From an uncultured Spartobacteria bacterium (GTDB lineage: Bacteria > Verrucomicrobiota > Verrucomicrobiia > Chthoniobacterales > JAATET01), in assembly GCA_937901895.1 (NCBI GenBank), contig CALGTD010000138.1:1-64000 (forward strand): a stretch of DNA of 64,000 bases. The letters run 5' to 3'. The notes under the pieces are model-generated. The model worked only from the letters and a program-made list of their open reading frames with translations, searched no databases and had not been told where the DNA came from. Within the stretch, counting starts at the first letter, position 1; every line of letters starts with the position of its first letter. The position numbers and the translations under genes were made by a program. Of this stretch, positions 8,093 to 16,814 are shown one piece after another.

Positions 8093-10690
8093 ATCGCAAA
8101 GGATTACTACAGTTGGGAAAAGCCGCGCCGACGGAAACGTCGCTTCTATACGCGGTGGTGGTTCTGGGGGCCGCTGGCGTTGCTGGCGCTCGGCTGCGTG
8201 GCCGGCATGGTGACGTTCGCAGTCCTGCGGACGAAATACGCTCATCGCGCGGAGGAGTTCGATCTTGCCGACCTCGACAAGATGGAGTCGGCGACGCTCG
8301 TCTACGACCGCCATGGCGAGCTGGTCGGGAAATTCTTCCTGCAGAACCGCATTCCAATCCCGTTCTCGGAAATCCCGAAGACGATGGTCGAGGCGGTGGT
8401 CGCCGCGGAGGACAACCGGTTCTTCGAGCACGACGGCGTGGATTACTGGGGCATCGTGCGCGCGGCGCTCAAGAACTACCGCTCGGGCCGGATCAAGCAG
8501 GGTGCCAGCACGGTGACGCAGCAGGTGGCCCGGAATTCCTTCGAGCTTCGCGAGCGCACCTATGAGCGAAAGCTCGTGGAAATTTTCCTCGCGAACCGGA
8601 TCGAGAAGCATCTCTCGAAGGACAAGATCATGGAGTTGTATCTGAACCGGGTTTATTTCGGTTCGGGCCTCTATGGGGTGGAAGCGGCGGCGCGCGGCTA
8701 CTTCGGCGTGCCGGCAAAGGAACTGAATGCGGGGCAGTGCGCGATGCTTGCCGGACTCTTGAAGAGTCCGAATGCCCTGTCGCCATGGAACAACCCGGAT
8801 GGGGCGCGGAACGCGCGAAACTTCGTGCTCGGCCGCATGCAGGACCTCGGCTTCCTCAGCCGCGGGGAGACCAAGGCTTTGCAGGAGACGCCGCTTGTGA
8901 CGCGGCGCCGGACGAACCCGCACAAGGTGTCGTATGCCGTCGACTACGTGCGTCAGCAGGCGATCGCCGCGCTGGGTTACGAGCGCGCGATGGCGGGCGG
9001 ATTCAGCATCTACACCACCCTGGACTTGAAGATGCAGCGCGCGGCGGAGAGCGCGCTGCGCAGCGCCCTGACGAGGATCGAGAACCATCCCGATTACAAG
9101 CATGAGAAGTATGCGGACTTCGTGAAGAAGTTCGAGCCGTTCGACCAGACGCTGCGAACGGGTGGCTTTCCAAAGACCCAGCCGCCGGCGCCGGAGTATG
9201 TGCAGGGTGCGGTGATCGCGATCGACAATGCGACCGGAGGCATCCTCACGATGGTTGGTGGACGCGAGTTCAAACACAGCGAATACAATCGCGCGGTGCA
9301 GGGCCGGCGGCCGGCGGGCACGGCGTTCACCCCGCTCGTCTATGCCGCGGCCTGCGAGCAGGGGGTCTTCCCTGGTGAGATTGTGCAGGATGCGGCGCTC
9401 GACAACCGGTATGTCGGCATCGGTGGCAGCACCGGTATCCTTGGAGAATGGGGCGTGGAGCGGACGGGCAACGAATATGAGGGAGGCATTCCCGCGCATA
9501 TCGCCCTCGCCAAGGGCAAGAACGCCGCGATGGTCCGCCTCGGATGGAAGGTCGGACTGGATGCGGTGCGCGACCTCGCGAAGAAAGCGGGCATCCGTTC
9601 GTCGTTGCGGAATTTCTCGAACTCCTTTCTCGGCTCGAGCGAGGTGTCGCTCGACGAGCTGACGCTTGCCTACACGATGTTCCCCGGCAGGGGTTCGCGG
9701 CCCGCGAAGCCGTTCATCATCGACCGGATTGTGGATGGGGAGGGGAAGGAGGTCTTCCGCACGAAGGCGGATCGCGTGCCGGTGATTTCCGATGCAGCGG
9801 CATACCAGGCGCATGTCGCCCTGCGTGACGCACTGGAGGTCGGCACCGGAGCGAAGGCGCGCGGAACGTTCGGACTGGGTTCCTTTGAGGCCGCAGGAAA
9901 GACGGGAACCGCCTACGGATTCACCGACACCTATTTCATTGGCTACACCTCCGCGGTGACCTGCGGGGTCTGGCTCGGATTCGACAAGCCGACGCAGATT
10001 TACCGAGGAGCGTTCGGCGGGGATCTCGCTCTGCCGCTCTGGACTGACGTGATCAACTCCTCCGTCAGTGAGTTTCCGCCGAAGGAGCTGGAGAAACCGG
10101 CGTCCGTCGTGCCTGTCTCCATCTGCCGGGTGTCCGGCCTGCTGGAAACCGGTCGCTGCGAAGAGGAGCAGACGAATCCGGCAACGGGTGCGAAGGAAAA
10201 GGTGAAGACCGCCTACATCGAATATGCGAAGGCCGACGCGAAGCCGACCATCGCCTGCGACGTGCATGGAACGGGGCTCCGTCTCTACACCCGCGAGCAG
10301 GAGGAATCGGAGTGGCCGCGTGCGGCTCCGGCCGTTGATCTTTCCTCCATCCGGCCCGTCGCGGTGTCCGCTCCCGCATTGATGGGCTTGAACGATGTCT
10401 ACCGATCCGTGAAACCGGCGGCACTGCGCATGCGCGAGGACGAGATCCCCGTCGCCAAGGCGGTGCCCGTCGATCAGCAGGCCGCCGATGCCGCGATGGC
10501 CGAAAGCGAGGCTGCCGGCGTGCGTGTCGCGAGGGCGGAACCGGTGGATCCATCCGCAGTCCCCCCTGCGCCGCCACCGGACAACGGCCAGCCGCAGGAG
10601 GTGCGCCGTGCCGAACCGGTGAAGCCGCTGGACGTTCCGCAGGGCGAGGCGGTGATTCCGATCGAGGCGCCCGCGCCGATCGAGTTCTGA
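8093..10690 (+). CDS. Class A penicillin-binding protein (PBP1A-like) with degenerate transpeptidase site
   Basis: Inner-membrane peptidoglycan synthase. The GT51 glycosyltransferase domain is intact: EDNRFFEHDGVDYW, GASTVTQQ, and KIMELYLNRVYFG. The transpeptidase domain follows, but the SxxK position reads T-A-F-T (9320-9331) and the SxN position reads G-K-N (9515-9523); only KTGT is kept (near 9899). Cross-linking by the normal acyl-serine route therefore looks impossible, and this may be a glycosyltransferase with a non-catalytic penicillin-binding fold. A long Pro/Ala-rich periplasmic tail ends the protein. The first ordinary start is TTG 8180, which would cut into the membrane anchor. 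The frame stays open to a stop at 8078, and upstream codons encode a basic cytoplasmic segment plus Trp-rich anchor, so I place the start at ATC 8093. Gene certain; start uncertain. Confidence 0.9.
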   Translation: MAKDYYSWEKPRRRKRRFYTRWWFWGPLALLALGCVAGMVTFAVLRTKYAHRAEEFDLADLDKMESATLVYDRHGELVGKFFLQNRIPIPFSEIPKTMVEAVVAAEDNRFFEHDGVDYWGIVRAALKNYRSGRIKQGASTVTQQVARNSFELRERTYERKLVEIFLANRIEKHLSKDKIMELYLNRVYFGSGLYGVEAAARGYFGVPAKELNAGQCAMLAGLLKSPNALSPWNNPDGARNARNFVLGRMQDLGFLSRGETKALQETPLVTRRRTNPHKVSYAVDYVRQQAIAALGYERAMAGGFSIYTTLDLKMQRAAESALRSALTRIENHPDYKHEKYADFVKKFEPFDQTLRTGGFPKTQPPAPEYVQGAVIAIDNATGGILTMVGGREFKHSEYNRAVQGRRPAGTAFTPLVYAAACEQGVFPGEIVQDAALDNRYVGIGGSTGILGEWGVERTGNEYEGGIPAHIALAKGKNAAMVRLGWKVGLDAVRDLAKKAGIRSSLRNFSNSFLGSSEVSLDELTLAYTMFPGRGSRPAKPFIIDRIVDGEGKEVFRTKADRVPVISDAAAYQAHVALRDALEVGTGAKARGTFGLGSFEAAGKTGTAYGFTDTYFIGYTSAVTCGVWLGFDKPTQIYRGAFGGDLALPLWTDVINSSVSEFPPKELEKPASVVPVSICRVSGLLETGRCEEEQTNPATGAKEKVKTAYIEYAKADAKPTIACDVHGTGLRLYTREQEESEWPRAAPAVDLSSIRPVAVSAPALMGLNDVYRSVKPAALRMREDEIPVAKAVPVDQQAADAAMAESEAAGVRVARAEPVDPSAVPPAPPPDNGQPQEVRRAEPVKPLDVPQGEAVIPIEAPAPIEF

Positions 10691-10692
10691 GA

Positions 10693-11496
10693 TCAGGGCG
10701 TTTCGGCGTCGAACCGGCCGACTTGATCAAGGATGACCTCGGCCATCGCCGGCTCCGTGCCGACGGCGCTTGCATAGTAGAGCCGGCGGCCTCGAATGAA
10801 GTGCGGGTTTTGGCGAAAAACCTCCCGCTGGCTCGCGGCCGGCATGCCTTCCCTCTCGATGCCGAGCAGCACGGGGATGTCTTGATAGCTGTGAAGGCCG
10901 TCGGAAATGAAGAATGGCACGACGACCACGTTGGGTTTCGTCGTGAGCGTGTCCCACTCCGCGATCAGGGGCGGCTCCTCCATGTAGGCCGCGAGAACCT
11001 CCGCATAAATTCCCATCACCCCGATGCGTCGGACCTGCTCCTTCACCGCCACGGCCGAGTTGTCATTGAGCGGGGTGCCGTGGCCGACGATGACCAGGCT
11101 GGCTTCGGCGGGGGACACGTCGGGCGCCGTCTCCCGTGCGCGCTGGAGCAACACGTCCGTCATGCGCGGATGACTGCCGACCGGTTCGCAGTATTTCACG
11201 ATGCGTCCGGAGACGGTCGTCAGCGGGCCGGAAATGCCCAGTTCGCGAGGGATGACCGTGCGGGTGAAATAGCCCTCGCTGATGAAGTCGGGCACGACGT
11301 AGATCTCGCGGCTCTCCACGACGCGGAGCACCTCGCGAATGGACGGTTCCTCCTTCCAGAAACAGCACGCCACCTCGTCGAAGATGCCGCGTTCGCGGAT
11401 TGCGTCGGCATGGGTGTGAATCGGCGCACTGGAATCCGGGTTCAGCGTGGAACCATGGCCGACCAGGACAAGTGCTGCGCCGGGCTTGCGTTTCAT
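10693..11496 (-). CDS. CbiX-type sirohydrochlorin chelatase family protein (two tandem chelatase domains)
   Basis: A 267-residue protein with two CbiX/SirB-like half-domains. Each begins with the metal-binding His signature: LVLVGHGSTLN near residue 8 and LVIVGHGTPLN near residue 128. Each also has a second segment typical of class II chelatases (VVPDFISEGYFT; VVPFFISDGLHS). The family inserts Co2+ or Fe2+ into sirohydrochlorin or related tetrapyrroles on the way to cobalamin, siroheme or heme. ATG 11496 was chosen because a longer reading would run through the divergent dcd gene. It is convergent with the PBP gene and separated from its stop by 2 bases. No tetrapyrrole genes are adjacent. 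A separate gene at 49151-49816 may encode the Fe-S part that is fused to CbiX in the Deinococcus protein DR2241. Confidence 0.85.
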   Translation of the reverse strand: MKRKPGAALVLVGHGSTLNPDSSAPIHTHADAIRERGIFDEVACCFWKEEPSIREVLRVVESREIYVVPDFISEGYFTRTVIPRELGISGPLTTVSGRIVKYCEPVGSHPRMTDVLLQRARETAPDVSPAEASLVIVGHGTPLNDNSAVAVKEQVRRIGVMGIYAEVLAAYMEEPPLIAEWDTLTTKPNVVVVPFFISDGLHSYQDIPVLLGIEREGMPAASQREVFRQNPHFIRGRRLYYASAVGTEPAMAEVILDQVGRFDAETP

Positions 11497-11589
11497 CGGC
11501 TTCACCAATGCCCGTGACTCTGCACGGTCGCAAACGAAATCCGGTGATTCGCATTGTCGCGCGGGTCCGGGCTGTGTAAGCCGACGCGC

Positions 11590-12159
11590 ATGTCCGTTTG
11601 TTCCGACCAGTGGATTCGCCGGATGGCGAAGGAGAAGGGAATGATCGAGCCGTTTGCCGACGGCCAGATCCGAGCGAATGAGCGTGGCGATCGCCTGATC
11701 AGCTACGGCATTTCGAGCTACGGTTACGACCTGCGGGTCTCCGATGAGTTCAAGGTGTTCACCAATGTCTTCAACACCGTCGTCGACCCGAAGGGATTCG
11801 ACGAGCGCTCGTTCGTCGACATCCGCACCGACGTCTGCATCGTGCCGCCCAATTCCTTCGCGCTTGCGCGCAGCGTGGAGTATTTTCGCATCCCCCGCGA
11901 CGTGCTCACGATCTGCGTCGGGAAATCCACCTATGCGCGCTGCGGCATCATCGTGAACGTCACCCCCTTCGAACCCGAGTGGGAGGGCCATGTGACGCTC
12001 GAAATTTCCAATACGACGCCGCTGCCCGCGCGAATCTACGCGAACGAGGGACTCGCACAGGTCGTGTTTTTCAAGGCGGACGAAGTTTGCGAGACGAGCT
12101 ACGCCGACCGCGGCGGGAAATACATGAAGCAGCGGGGAATCACGATTCCGCGCATGTGA
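11590..12159 (+). CDS. dcd: dCTP deaminase
   Basis: Deaminates dCTP to dUTP, supplying the route to dTMP. The 189-residue product matches the roughly 188-residue family form closely. It begins MSVCSDQWIRRMA and contains SYGISSYGYDLR, the phosphate/base-binding GKSTYARCGIIVNV and PFEPEWEGHVTLEISN with the catalytic Glu. It ends with SYADRGGKYMKQRG. ATG 11590 is where family similarity begins; upstream in-frame codons lie in the 93-base divergent gap to the CbiX gene. It is convergent with the hybrid kinase (15-base gap). Nothing about this gene looks unusual. Confidence 0.97.
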   Translation: MSVCSDQWIRRMAKEKGMIEPFADGQIRANERGDRLISYGISSYGYDLRVSDEFKVFTNVFNTVVDPKGFDERSFVDIRTDVCIVPPNSFALARSVEYFRIPRDVLTICVGKSTYARCGIIVNVTPFEPEWEGHVTLEISNTTPLPARIYANEGLAQVVFFKADEVCETSYADRGGKYMKQRGITIPRM

Positions 12160-12174
12160 AGCTGGAGCGGCGCG

Positions 12175-15100
12175 TCAGTTGAGGCGTCTTCTGGCCGAGG
12201 CCTCCACGAGCACCCGGGCGATCGCGGAAAGGTTCACGGGCTTGTTGAGGTAAGCGTCCATTCCGGCTTCGAAACATTTTCGACGATCCGCTTCCACGAC
12301 GTTGGCCGTGAGGGCGACAATGAAGGCGGGATCCGTTCCGGCTGCGGCCCGCTCCGCGTCGCGAATCCTTCGCGTCGCCTCGATGCCGTTCATTTCCGGC
12401 ATCTGGATGTCCATGAAAATGCAGTCCATCCGCGTCGTGGCGCACGCCTCCACGGCCTCTCGTCCGTTTGCCGCGGCGCTGGGAGTGTAGCCCAGACGCC
12501 GGAACAGCGTTGTCACAAGACGGAGGTTGACCTTGTCGTCCTCGACGACGAGAAGTCGCAGCGGGTGAAGGACCGCGAACCGGGTGTCGAGGGCGAACTC
12601 CTGTGCCGGCGATTTTGCCGGCTCGGTGGAAGCGAGTTCCTCGAGCGGGAGACTGAGGCGAAACTCCGCGCCACTCCCCGGACGGCTCGTCACGGTGAGG
12701 TGGCCGCGCATCAGCTCCGCAAGGCGTTGTGAGATCGCAAGTCCCAGACCAACGCCGCCATGACGGCGGGTGTGGCTGGAGTCCGCCTGGGTGAAGGGTT
12801 GGAAAATTTTCGAAACCTGCTCCGGGGGAATGCCCGGACCGGTGTCGGAAACAAAGAACTCCATCCAGCCCGGATTGTCGCCGCGTCGGAATCCGAGGGT
12901 GACTCCGCCGCGCTCGGTGAACTTGAGTGCGTTGCCGGTAAGGTTGAGCAGGATCTGGCGGGTGCGTGCCGCATCACCCATCACGAGCGAAGGCGCGTCG
13001 GGGGCGATGGAGAGATCCAGCGCGAGGCCTTTTTCCGTCGCCAGAGGAGCCAGCATGAGGCGGGTGTTTTCGAGGACCTCCCGCGGCGCGAAGCTTGCAT
13101 GCTGGATCGACGCGGCCGCCGATTCGAGGCTGCTGAGATCCAGCACGTCGTCGAGGATGTGGAGAAGGGCCTCGCCACTTGCGACGATGGTCTGGGCGAT
13201 CTCACGCGCATCCTCCGGAAGACCGGGAGTCCGAGCCAGAATTTCGGAGAATCCCAGGATGCCATTCAGAGGAGTGCGAACCTCGTGACTCATCACTGCG
13301 AGGAATTCCCCCTTGGCCCGTTCCCCGGCGCGCGCCTTCTCCGAGAGTTCCTTCTCGAGCGTGAGCGCCTTGCCCAGCTCCGCCTCGCGTCGCCGTTCCG
13401 CGGTGACGTCGCGGAAGCACCAGATCCGGCCGTAGTAGGTCCCCGACGCATCGCGCACCGGAGCGGAATAGCGATCCAGCACCGTGTCATCCACGAGCTC
13501 GATTTCATCGCGGGAGACGGCGTCGGGATTCGACGTGATTTCGAACACCCGGTTGATGAACTGCTCCGGATCCTTTGTGCGGTTTCCGGCAAAATACAGC
13601 TGCGCGCGCGGATCGTCCGATGCCGTGACTTCCGGCGGAATTTTCCAGAGTTCGATCACGCGCTGGTTTTGCAGAATCCGCTGTCCGTCGCTGTTGACGA
13701 CGAGAATTCCGTCGAGTGCGGAATCGACCTGCGCCTCGAGGAAGGCCGTCTTCCAGCGCAATTCCTTCTCCACACGCTTCCGTTGGGAGATGTCGCGCAC
13801 CATGGCGAGGATGTTGCCATCCGGCATCATGGTGGCGATCACATCGGTGGGAAAGGTGGAGCTGTCCTTTCGACGAAGGATCCACTCGCGATGATAGTCC
13901 TTCTTCGCGTGAATATCCTTCAGCGCGGGATCGATCTGCGAGAGTTCCGTTGCGTCGACAATGTGCCGGCTGTGCAGTCCGGCCAGTTCGTCGCGGGTGA
14001 ATCCCAGCATGTGACAGACGCTGGTGTTCGCGTCCACAATGCGGGCTTCAGGATCCACGATGAGGATGCCATCCGGCGCGTATTCGAAGAGCGTCCGGTA
14101 GCGCCCTTCGCTTTCGCGATGGCGTTCCTCCGCGAGCTTTCGGGCGGAAATTTCCACGCCCAGACCGACGAGGCAGGAGCGTCCGTCGTATTCCACGAGC
14201 CGGCCCGTGAAGTGGAATGGCGTGGATGTGCCGTCCTTTGCCAGGAAGTTCGCATCGACCGAGGACATTCCCGTTTCGAACACCTCGCGGATGCGTTGGG
14301 CGACCAGCGGCTTCTCGCCGTCCGGAAAAAAGTCGAGCGGAGTCATTCGCGCGATCTCCTCCGCGCTGTAACCGGACAGCTTTTCGAAATTCTGATTCCA
14401 TCTAAGGAACCGGAAATCCTCGTCGTAGAAGTAAAGGATGCCAGGCAGGCTCTCGATCATCATGCTCGAGAAGCGGCGTTCGCTCTCCACGGCCTGCTCG
14501 GCGGAGCGACGTTCCTCCTTCTCTGCGAAATGGGCGAGCGCCAGTGAGACGGTGTTCGCGATTTCCGAGAGAATGGCGGTTTCCTTTTCGCCGAAATATT
14601 CCACCTCGCCGGATGCGACGATCAATGAACCCCGCCCACCGGCGCCTCCATGCACCGGGAAGACGGCGATGGAGGCGATTCCCCGCTCTTGAAGAACGGC
14701 CCGCCATGGCTGCATCGATGCGGCCTGGTCGGGATTGATGCAAACGAAATGCTCGCCGGTGGCGAGAGCGTCATCGTCGAGATGGTTTCGAAGCTCCGCC
14801 GGGAGATCCTCCATTCCATCCTGGAGCATAGTGGCATGGACGGCGACGGAGGGATTCTGCGTCCAATGCATCCATGCCGCGCGGAGACCTGCCGTTAGAA
14901 CCAATGCCTCGCATACTCGCGGGGAGAATTCGTCGCCGGTTGCCGGGAACGTGACGGCCTGTTTGATCTGGCTGAGCGCGGAGTCGAGGCGGGTCCACCG
15001 CACCCATTTGCGCTCGTCGTCCATCTGCGCGGTCGTATTGCGCACGATTTCCGAAATCCCGACGATGGTGCCGTCCGCCGTGCGGATCGGGGAGATGCTT

Positions 15101-15462
15101 GCGGATACGTGGAGCAGGCGACCGTCCTTTCGCCGGCGCATCGTCTCGAACCGTCGGATCTGTTCCCCCTTGCCGGCCCTCGCGAGCAGGAGGGAGACTT
15201 CCTCAAGACGGTCGGGAGGAGCGAGTCGTGCGATGTTCGTCCCAATCATCTCCGATGCCGGAAAGCCGAAGATGTTTTCCGCAGAGCGATTCCAATCCGT
15301 GATGACGCCTTCGGGGTCCATGGCGATCATTGCTTCATCCGCCGATTCGAGAATGGCGGCGAGTCGGGCGCGAATCAGTTCGTTCGCGTCACGAGGGGTG
15401 CCGGATTCCTTCAGCATCTTGGGGGGATAGGAGGTCTCCGCGAAACACGACCGCCGCCGCAT
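12175..15462 (-). CDS. Cytoplasmic hybrid sensor histidine kinase (PAS-GAF-PAS-PAS-PAS-HisKA-HATPase-REC)
   Basis: A 1095-residue signalling protein with no membrane segment, so it probably senses an internal signal. Rough order: PAS about 30-150, GAF about 155-315, three PAS domains about 330-450, 455-575 and 580-700, HisKA about 720-790, HATPase about 830-950, receiver about 970-1090. Key motifs are the H box MSHEVRTPLNG, N box LTGNALKF, DTGPGIPPE and GGVGLGLAIS. In the receiver, VVEDDKVNLRLV, FMDIQMPEMNG (phospho-acceptor Asp), ALTAN and NKPV are all present. No Hpt domain or partner regulator is adjacent, so the phosphorelay partner is elsewhere. An alternative ATG at 15417 is possible; neither start has a clear ribosome-binding site. 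Confidence 0.93.
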   Translation of the reverse strand: MRRRSCFAETSYPPKMLKESGTPRDANELIRARLAAILESADEAMIAMDPEGVITDWNRSAENIFGFPASEMIGTNIARLAPPDRLEEVSLLLARAGKGEQIRRFETMRRRKDGRLLHVSASISPIRTADGTIVGISEIVRNTTAQMDDERKWVRWTRLDSALSQIKQAVTFPATGDEFSPRVCEALVLTAGLRAAWMHWTQNPSVAVHATMLQDGMEDLPAELRNHLDDDALATGEHFVCINPDQAASMQPWRAVLQERGIASIAVFPVHGGAGGRGSLIVASGEVEYFGEKETAILSEIANTVSLALAHFAEKEERRSAEQAVESERRFSSMMIESLPGILYFYDEDFRFLRWNQNFEKLSGYSAEEIARMTPLDFFPDGEKPLVAQRIREVFETGMSSVDANFLAKDGTSTPFHFTGRLVEYDGRSCLVGLGVEISARKLAEERHRESEGRYRTLFEYAPDGILIVDPEARIVDANTSVCHMLGFTRDELAGLHSRHIVDATELSQIDPALKDIHAKKDYHREWILRRKDSSTFPTDVIATMMPDGNILAMVRDISQRKRVEKELRWKTAFLEAQVDSALDGILVVNSDGQRILQNQRVIELWKIPPEVTASDDPRAQLYFAGNRTKDPEQFINRVFEITSNPDAVSRDEIELVDDTVLDRYSAPVRDASGTYYGRIWCFRDVTAERRREAELGKALTLEKELSEKARAGERAKGEFLAVMSHEVRTPLNGILGFSEILARTPGLPEDAREIAQTIVASGEALLHILDDVLDLSSLESAAASIQHASFAPREVLENTRLMLAPLATEKGLALDLSIAPDAPSLVMGDAARTRQILLNLTGNALKFTERGGVTLGFRRGDNPGWMEFFVSDTGPGIPPEQVSKIFQPFTQADSSHTRRHGGVGLGLAISQRLAELMRGHLTVTSRPGSGAEFRLSLPLEELASTEPAKSPAQEFALDTRFAVLHPLRLLVVEDDKVNLRLVTTLFRRLGYTPSAAANGREAVEACATTRMDCIFMDIQMPEMNGIEATRRIRDAERAAAGTDPAFIVALTANVVEADRRKCFEAGMDAYLNKPVNLSAIARVLVEASARRRLN

Positions 15463-15611
15463 CGGGCGGGGTGTCTTTCACGCCGTTATCGGTATCCGAC
15501 CTTTACGAAAATCGAAAGCCCAATTGCAGGATCGCTGCGGGCTCCCTGCGCAAAGGTTGCGGTCAGCCGATGAAGTGAATCGAGGGCTGCGGCGCGGAGA
15601 AATGCCGGACT

Positions 15612-16088
15612 CTAATCCGGGTCAGGACCCTGATCGGTCTCTTCTCCGCGGGAATCCTCGAGCTTTTCGAGAACGTCGGACATGTCCTCCACTTCGTCCC
15701 AGACCTCGCGTGCCACATAAATGGGAGCGCGCTGCTGTGCGGCCATTGCGATGCAGTCACTCGGCCGCGCGTCGATCTCGACGATCTTGCGTTGCTGGAT
15801 CTCGTTCTCGGCTGTGAGGATGAGCCGTCCGAAATACGTGCCGCTCTTGAGGTCGTTGATCACAATCCGCTCGACGCGCGCGCCGAGCGCCTCCAGCACG
15901 AGGGCCAGCAGGTCATGCGTGAGCGGACGTTCTTTTTCCTGGCCATTGATGAACATGCCGATCGCGTTGCCGACACCCGGGTCCACGTAAATGACGAAGA
16001 CCTTTTCCTCGTTCCCGAGGAAGACCGCGCATCCGCTCCCGGTGGGAATCAGTGCGCGCACGCGCACTTCGACGACGGCCTTGCTCAT
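15612..16088 (-). CDS. Bifunctional nuclease family protein (DUF151)
   Basis: A 158-residue DUF151 (BFN domain) protein. Family members in plants have been reported to cut DNA and RNA, while bacterial roles are not settled. The sequence shows the conserved core: VFLGNEEKVFVIYVDP, AIGMFINGQ, RPLTHDLL, VVIND-like RIVINDLKSGTYFGRL and DARPSDCIAMA. The C-terminal tail is acidic. The start ATG at 16088 is clean. It lies between the gamma carbonic anhydrase gene (40 bases upstream) and the hybrid kinase on the same strand, so it may be co-transcribed with the former. Confidence 0.9.
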   Translation of the reverse strand: MSKAVVEVRVRALIPTGSGCAVFLGNEEKVFVIYVDPGVGNAIGMFINGQEKERPLTHDLLALVLEALGARVERIVINDLKSGTYFGRLILTAENEIQQRKIVEIDARPSDCIAMAAQQRAPIYVAREVWDEVEDMSDVLEKLEDSRGEETDQGPDPD

Positions 16089-16128
16089 GCGCGGACCCTA
16101 CCAGCATCTCCGCGCGGCGACAACCCGA

Positions 16129-16662
16129 TCACAGAATGTTCGCGCCGCGAAGGTATCGCCGCGACACGGTCACGTAGCGTTCCGCCCACACCCGCACACC
16201 CGCCTGCTCCTCCGGGGTGAGCTGCCGGGCAACCTTCGCCGGAGAGCCAAGGACAAGCGAGCCCGGTGGAATGACGGTGTGCATCGTGACGGTGGAGTTC
16301 GCGCCGACGATCGAGCGCGAGCCGATGCGTGCGCCGTCGAGAATGATCGCGCCCATGCCGATGAGCACTTCGTCCTCGATCGTGCATGCGTGCACGGTCG
16401 CCTTGTGACCGACGGTCACCCACTCACCGACGATTGCGGGAAGGTTGTCCGCGACATGCACAACAGAGCCATCCTGGATGTTCGAGTGCGCGCCGATACG
16501 GATCGGAGCGATGTCTCCGCGCAGCGAGCATCCGGGCCAGATGCTGGCCTCCTCGCCAATCTCCACATCACCGGCGATGAACGTGTGCGGCGCGATGTAG
16601 GCACTCGGTGCGACGACGGGGGTGCGGCCAAGAAAACGTTCGATCTGCTCTTCGAAACTCAT
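16129..16662 (-). CDS. Gamma-class carbonic anhydrase family protein (left-handed beta helix)
   Basis: A 177-residue hexapeptide-repeat protein of the gamma carbonic anhydrase/PaaY/YrdA group. The three expected metal-ligand histidines are seen in SVVHV and in the pair VGHKATVHAC. Turns of the beta helix are visible as repeated I-G-x-x-x/V-x-x-x-x hexads through GMGAIILDGARIGSRSIVG. The C-terminal helix includes SPAKVARQLTPEE. The reaction would be CO2 hydration, but many family members lack measurable activity, so the assignment stays at family level. It probably heads a short operon with the DUF151 gene. It is divergent from the HU gene, separated by about 150 bases that include the HU promoter. 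Confidence 0.92.
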   Translation of the reverse strand: MSFEEQIERFLGRTPVVAPSAYIAPHTFIAGDVEIGEEASIWPGCSLRGDIAPIRIGAHSNIQDGSVVHVADNLPAIVGEWVTVGHKATVHACTIEDEVLIGMGAIILDGARIGSRSIVGANSTVTMHTVIPPGSLVLGSPAKVARQLTPEEQAGVRVWAERYVTVSRRYLRGANIL

Positions 16663-16753
16663 GTTTCGAGGCTACGTCGTGGGGGCGATTCTCCAAGGAG
16701 GAATCCGCGCGGAGCCGCAAGAAAAATCGTGCAAAATTTCGAGAGAAGATCAG

Positions 16754-16783
16754 TTGACAATGTCCCGAATAGCTCACTAGCCT
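16754..16783 (+). promoter_or_regulatory. Predicted sigma-70-type promoter of the HU gene
   Basis: TTGACA at 16754-16759 is a perfect -35 hexamer. TAGCCT at 16778-16783 fits the loose TAnnnT form of a -10, with an 18-base spacer. An AAGGA ribosome-binding site lies at 16796-16800, a little far (14 bases) from the ATG. The assignment rests on motif match and position only. Confidence 0.5.
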
Positions 16784-16814
16784 CGCACTCACCTCAAGGA
16801 CCCAAATTTCCCAT

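Noticed and set aside
7997..10267. A 756-codon open frame opposite the PBP gene
   Set aside because: Arg/His-rich composition with no family motifs; it mirrors the high-GC codon pattern of the real gene on the other strand.
12760..14547. A 595-codon open frame opposite the hybrid kinase
   Set aside because: Antisense shadow of PAS/HisKA sequence; no family match.
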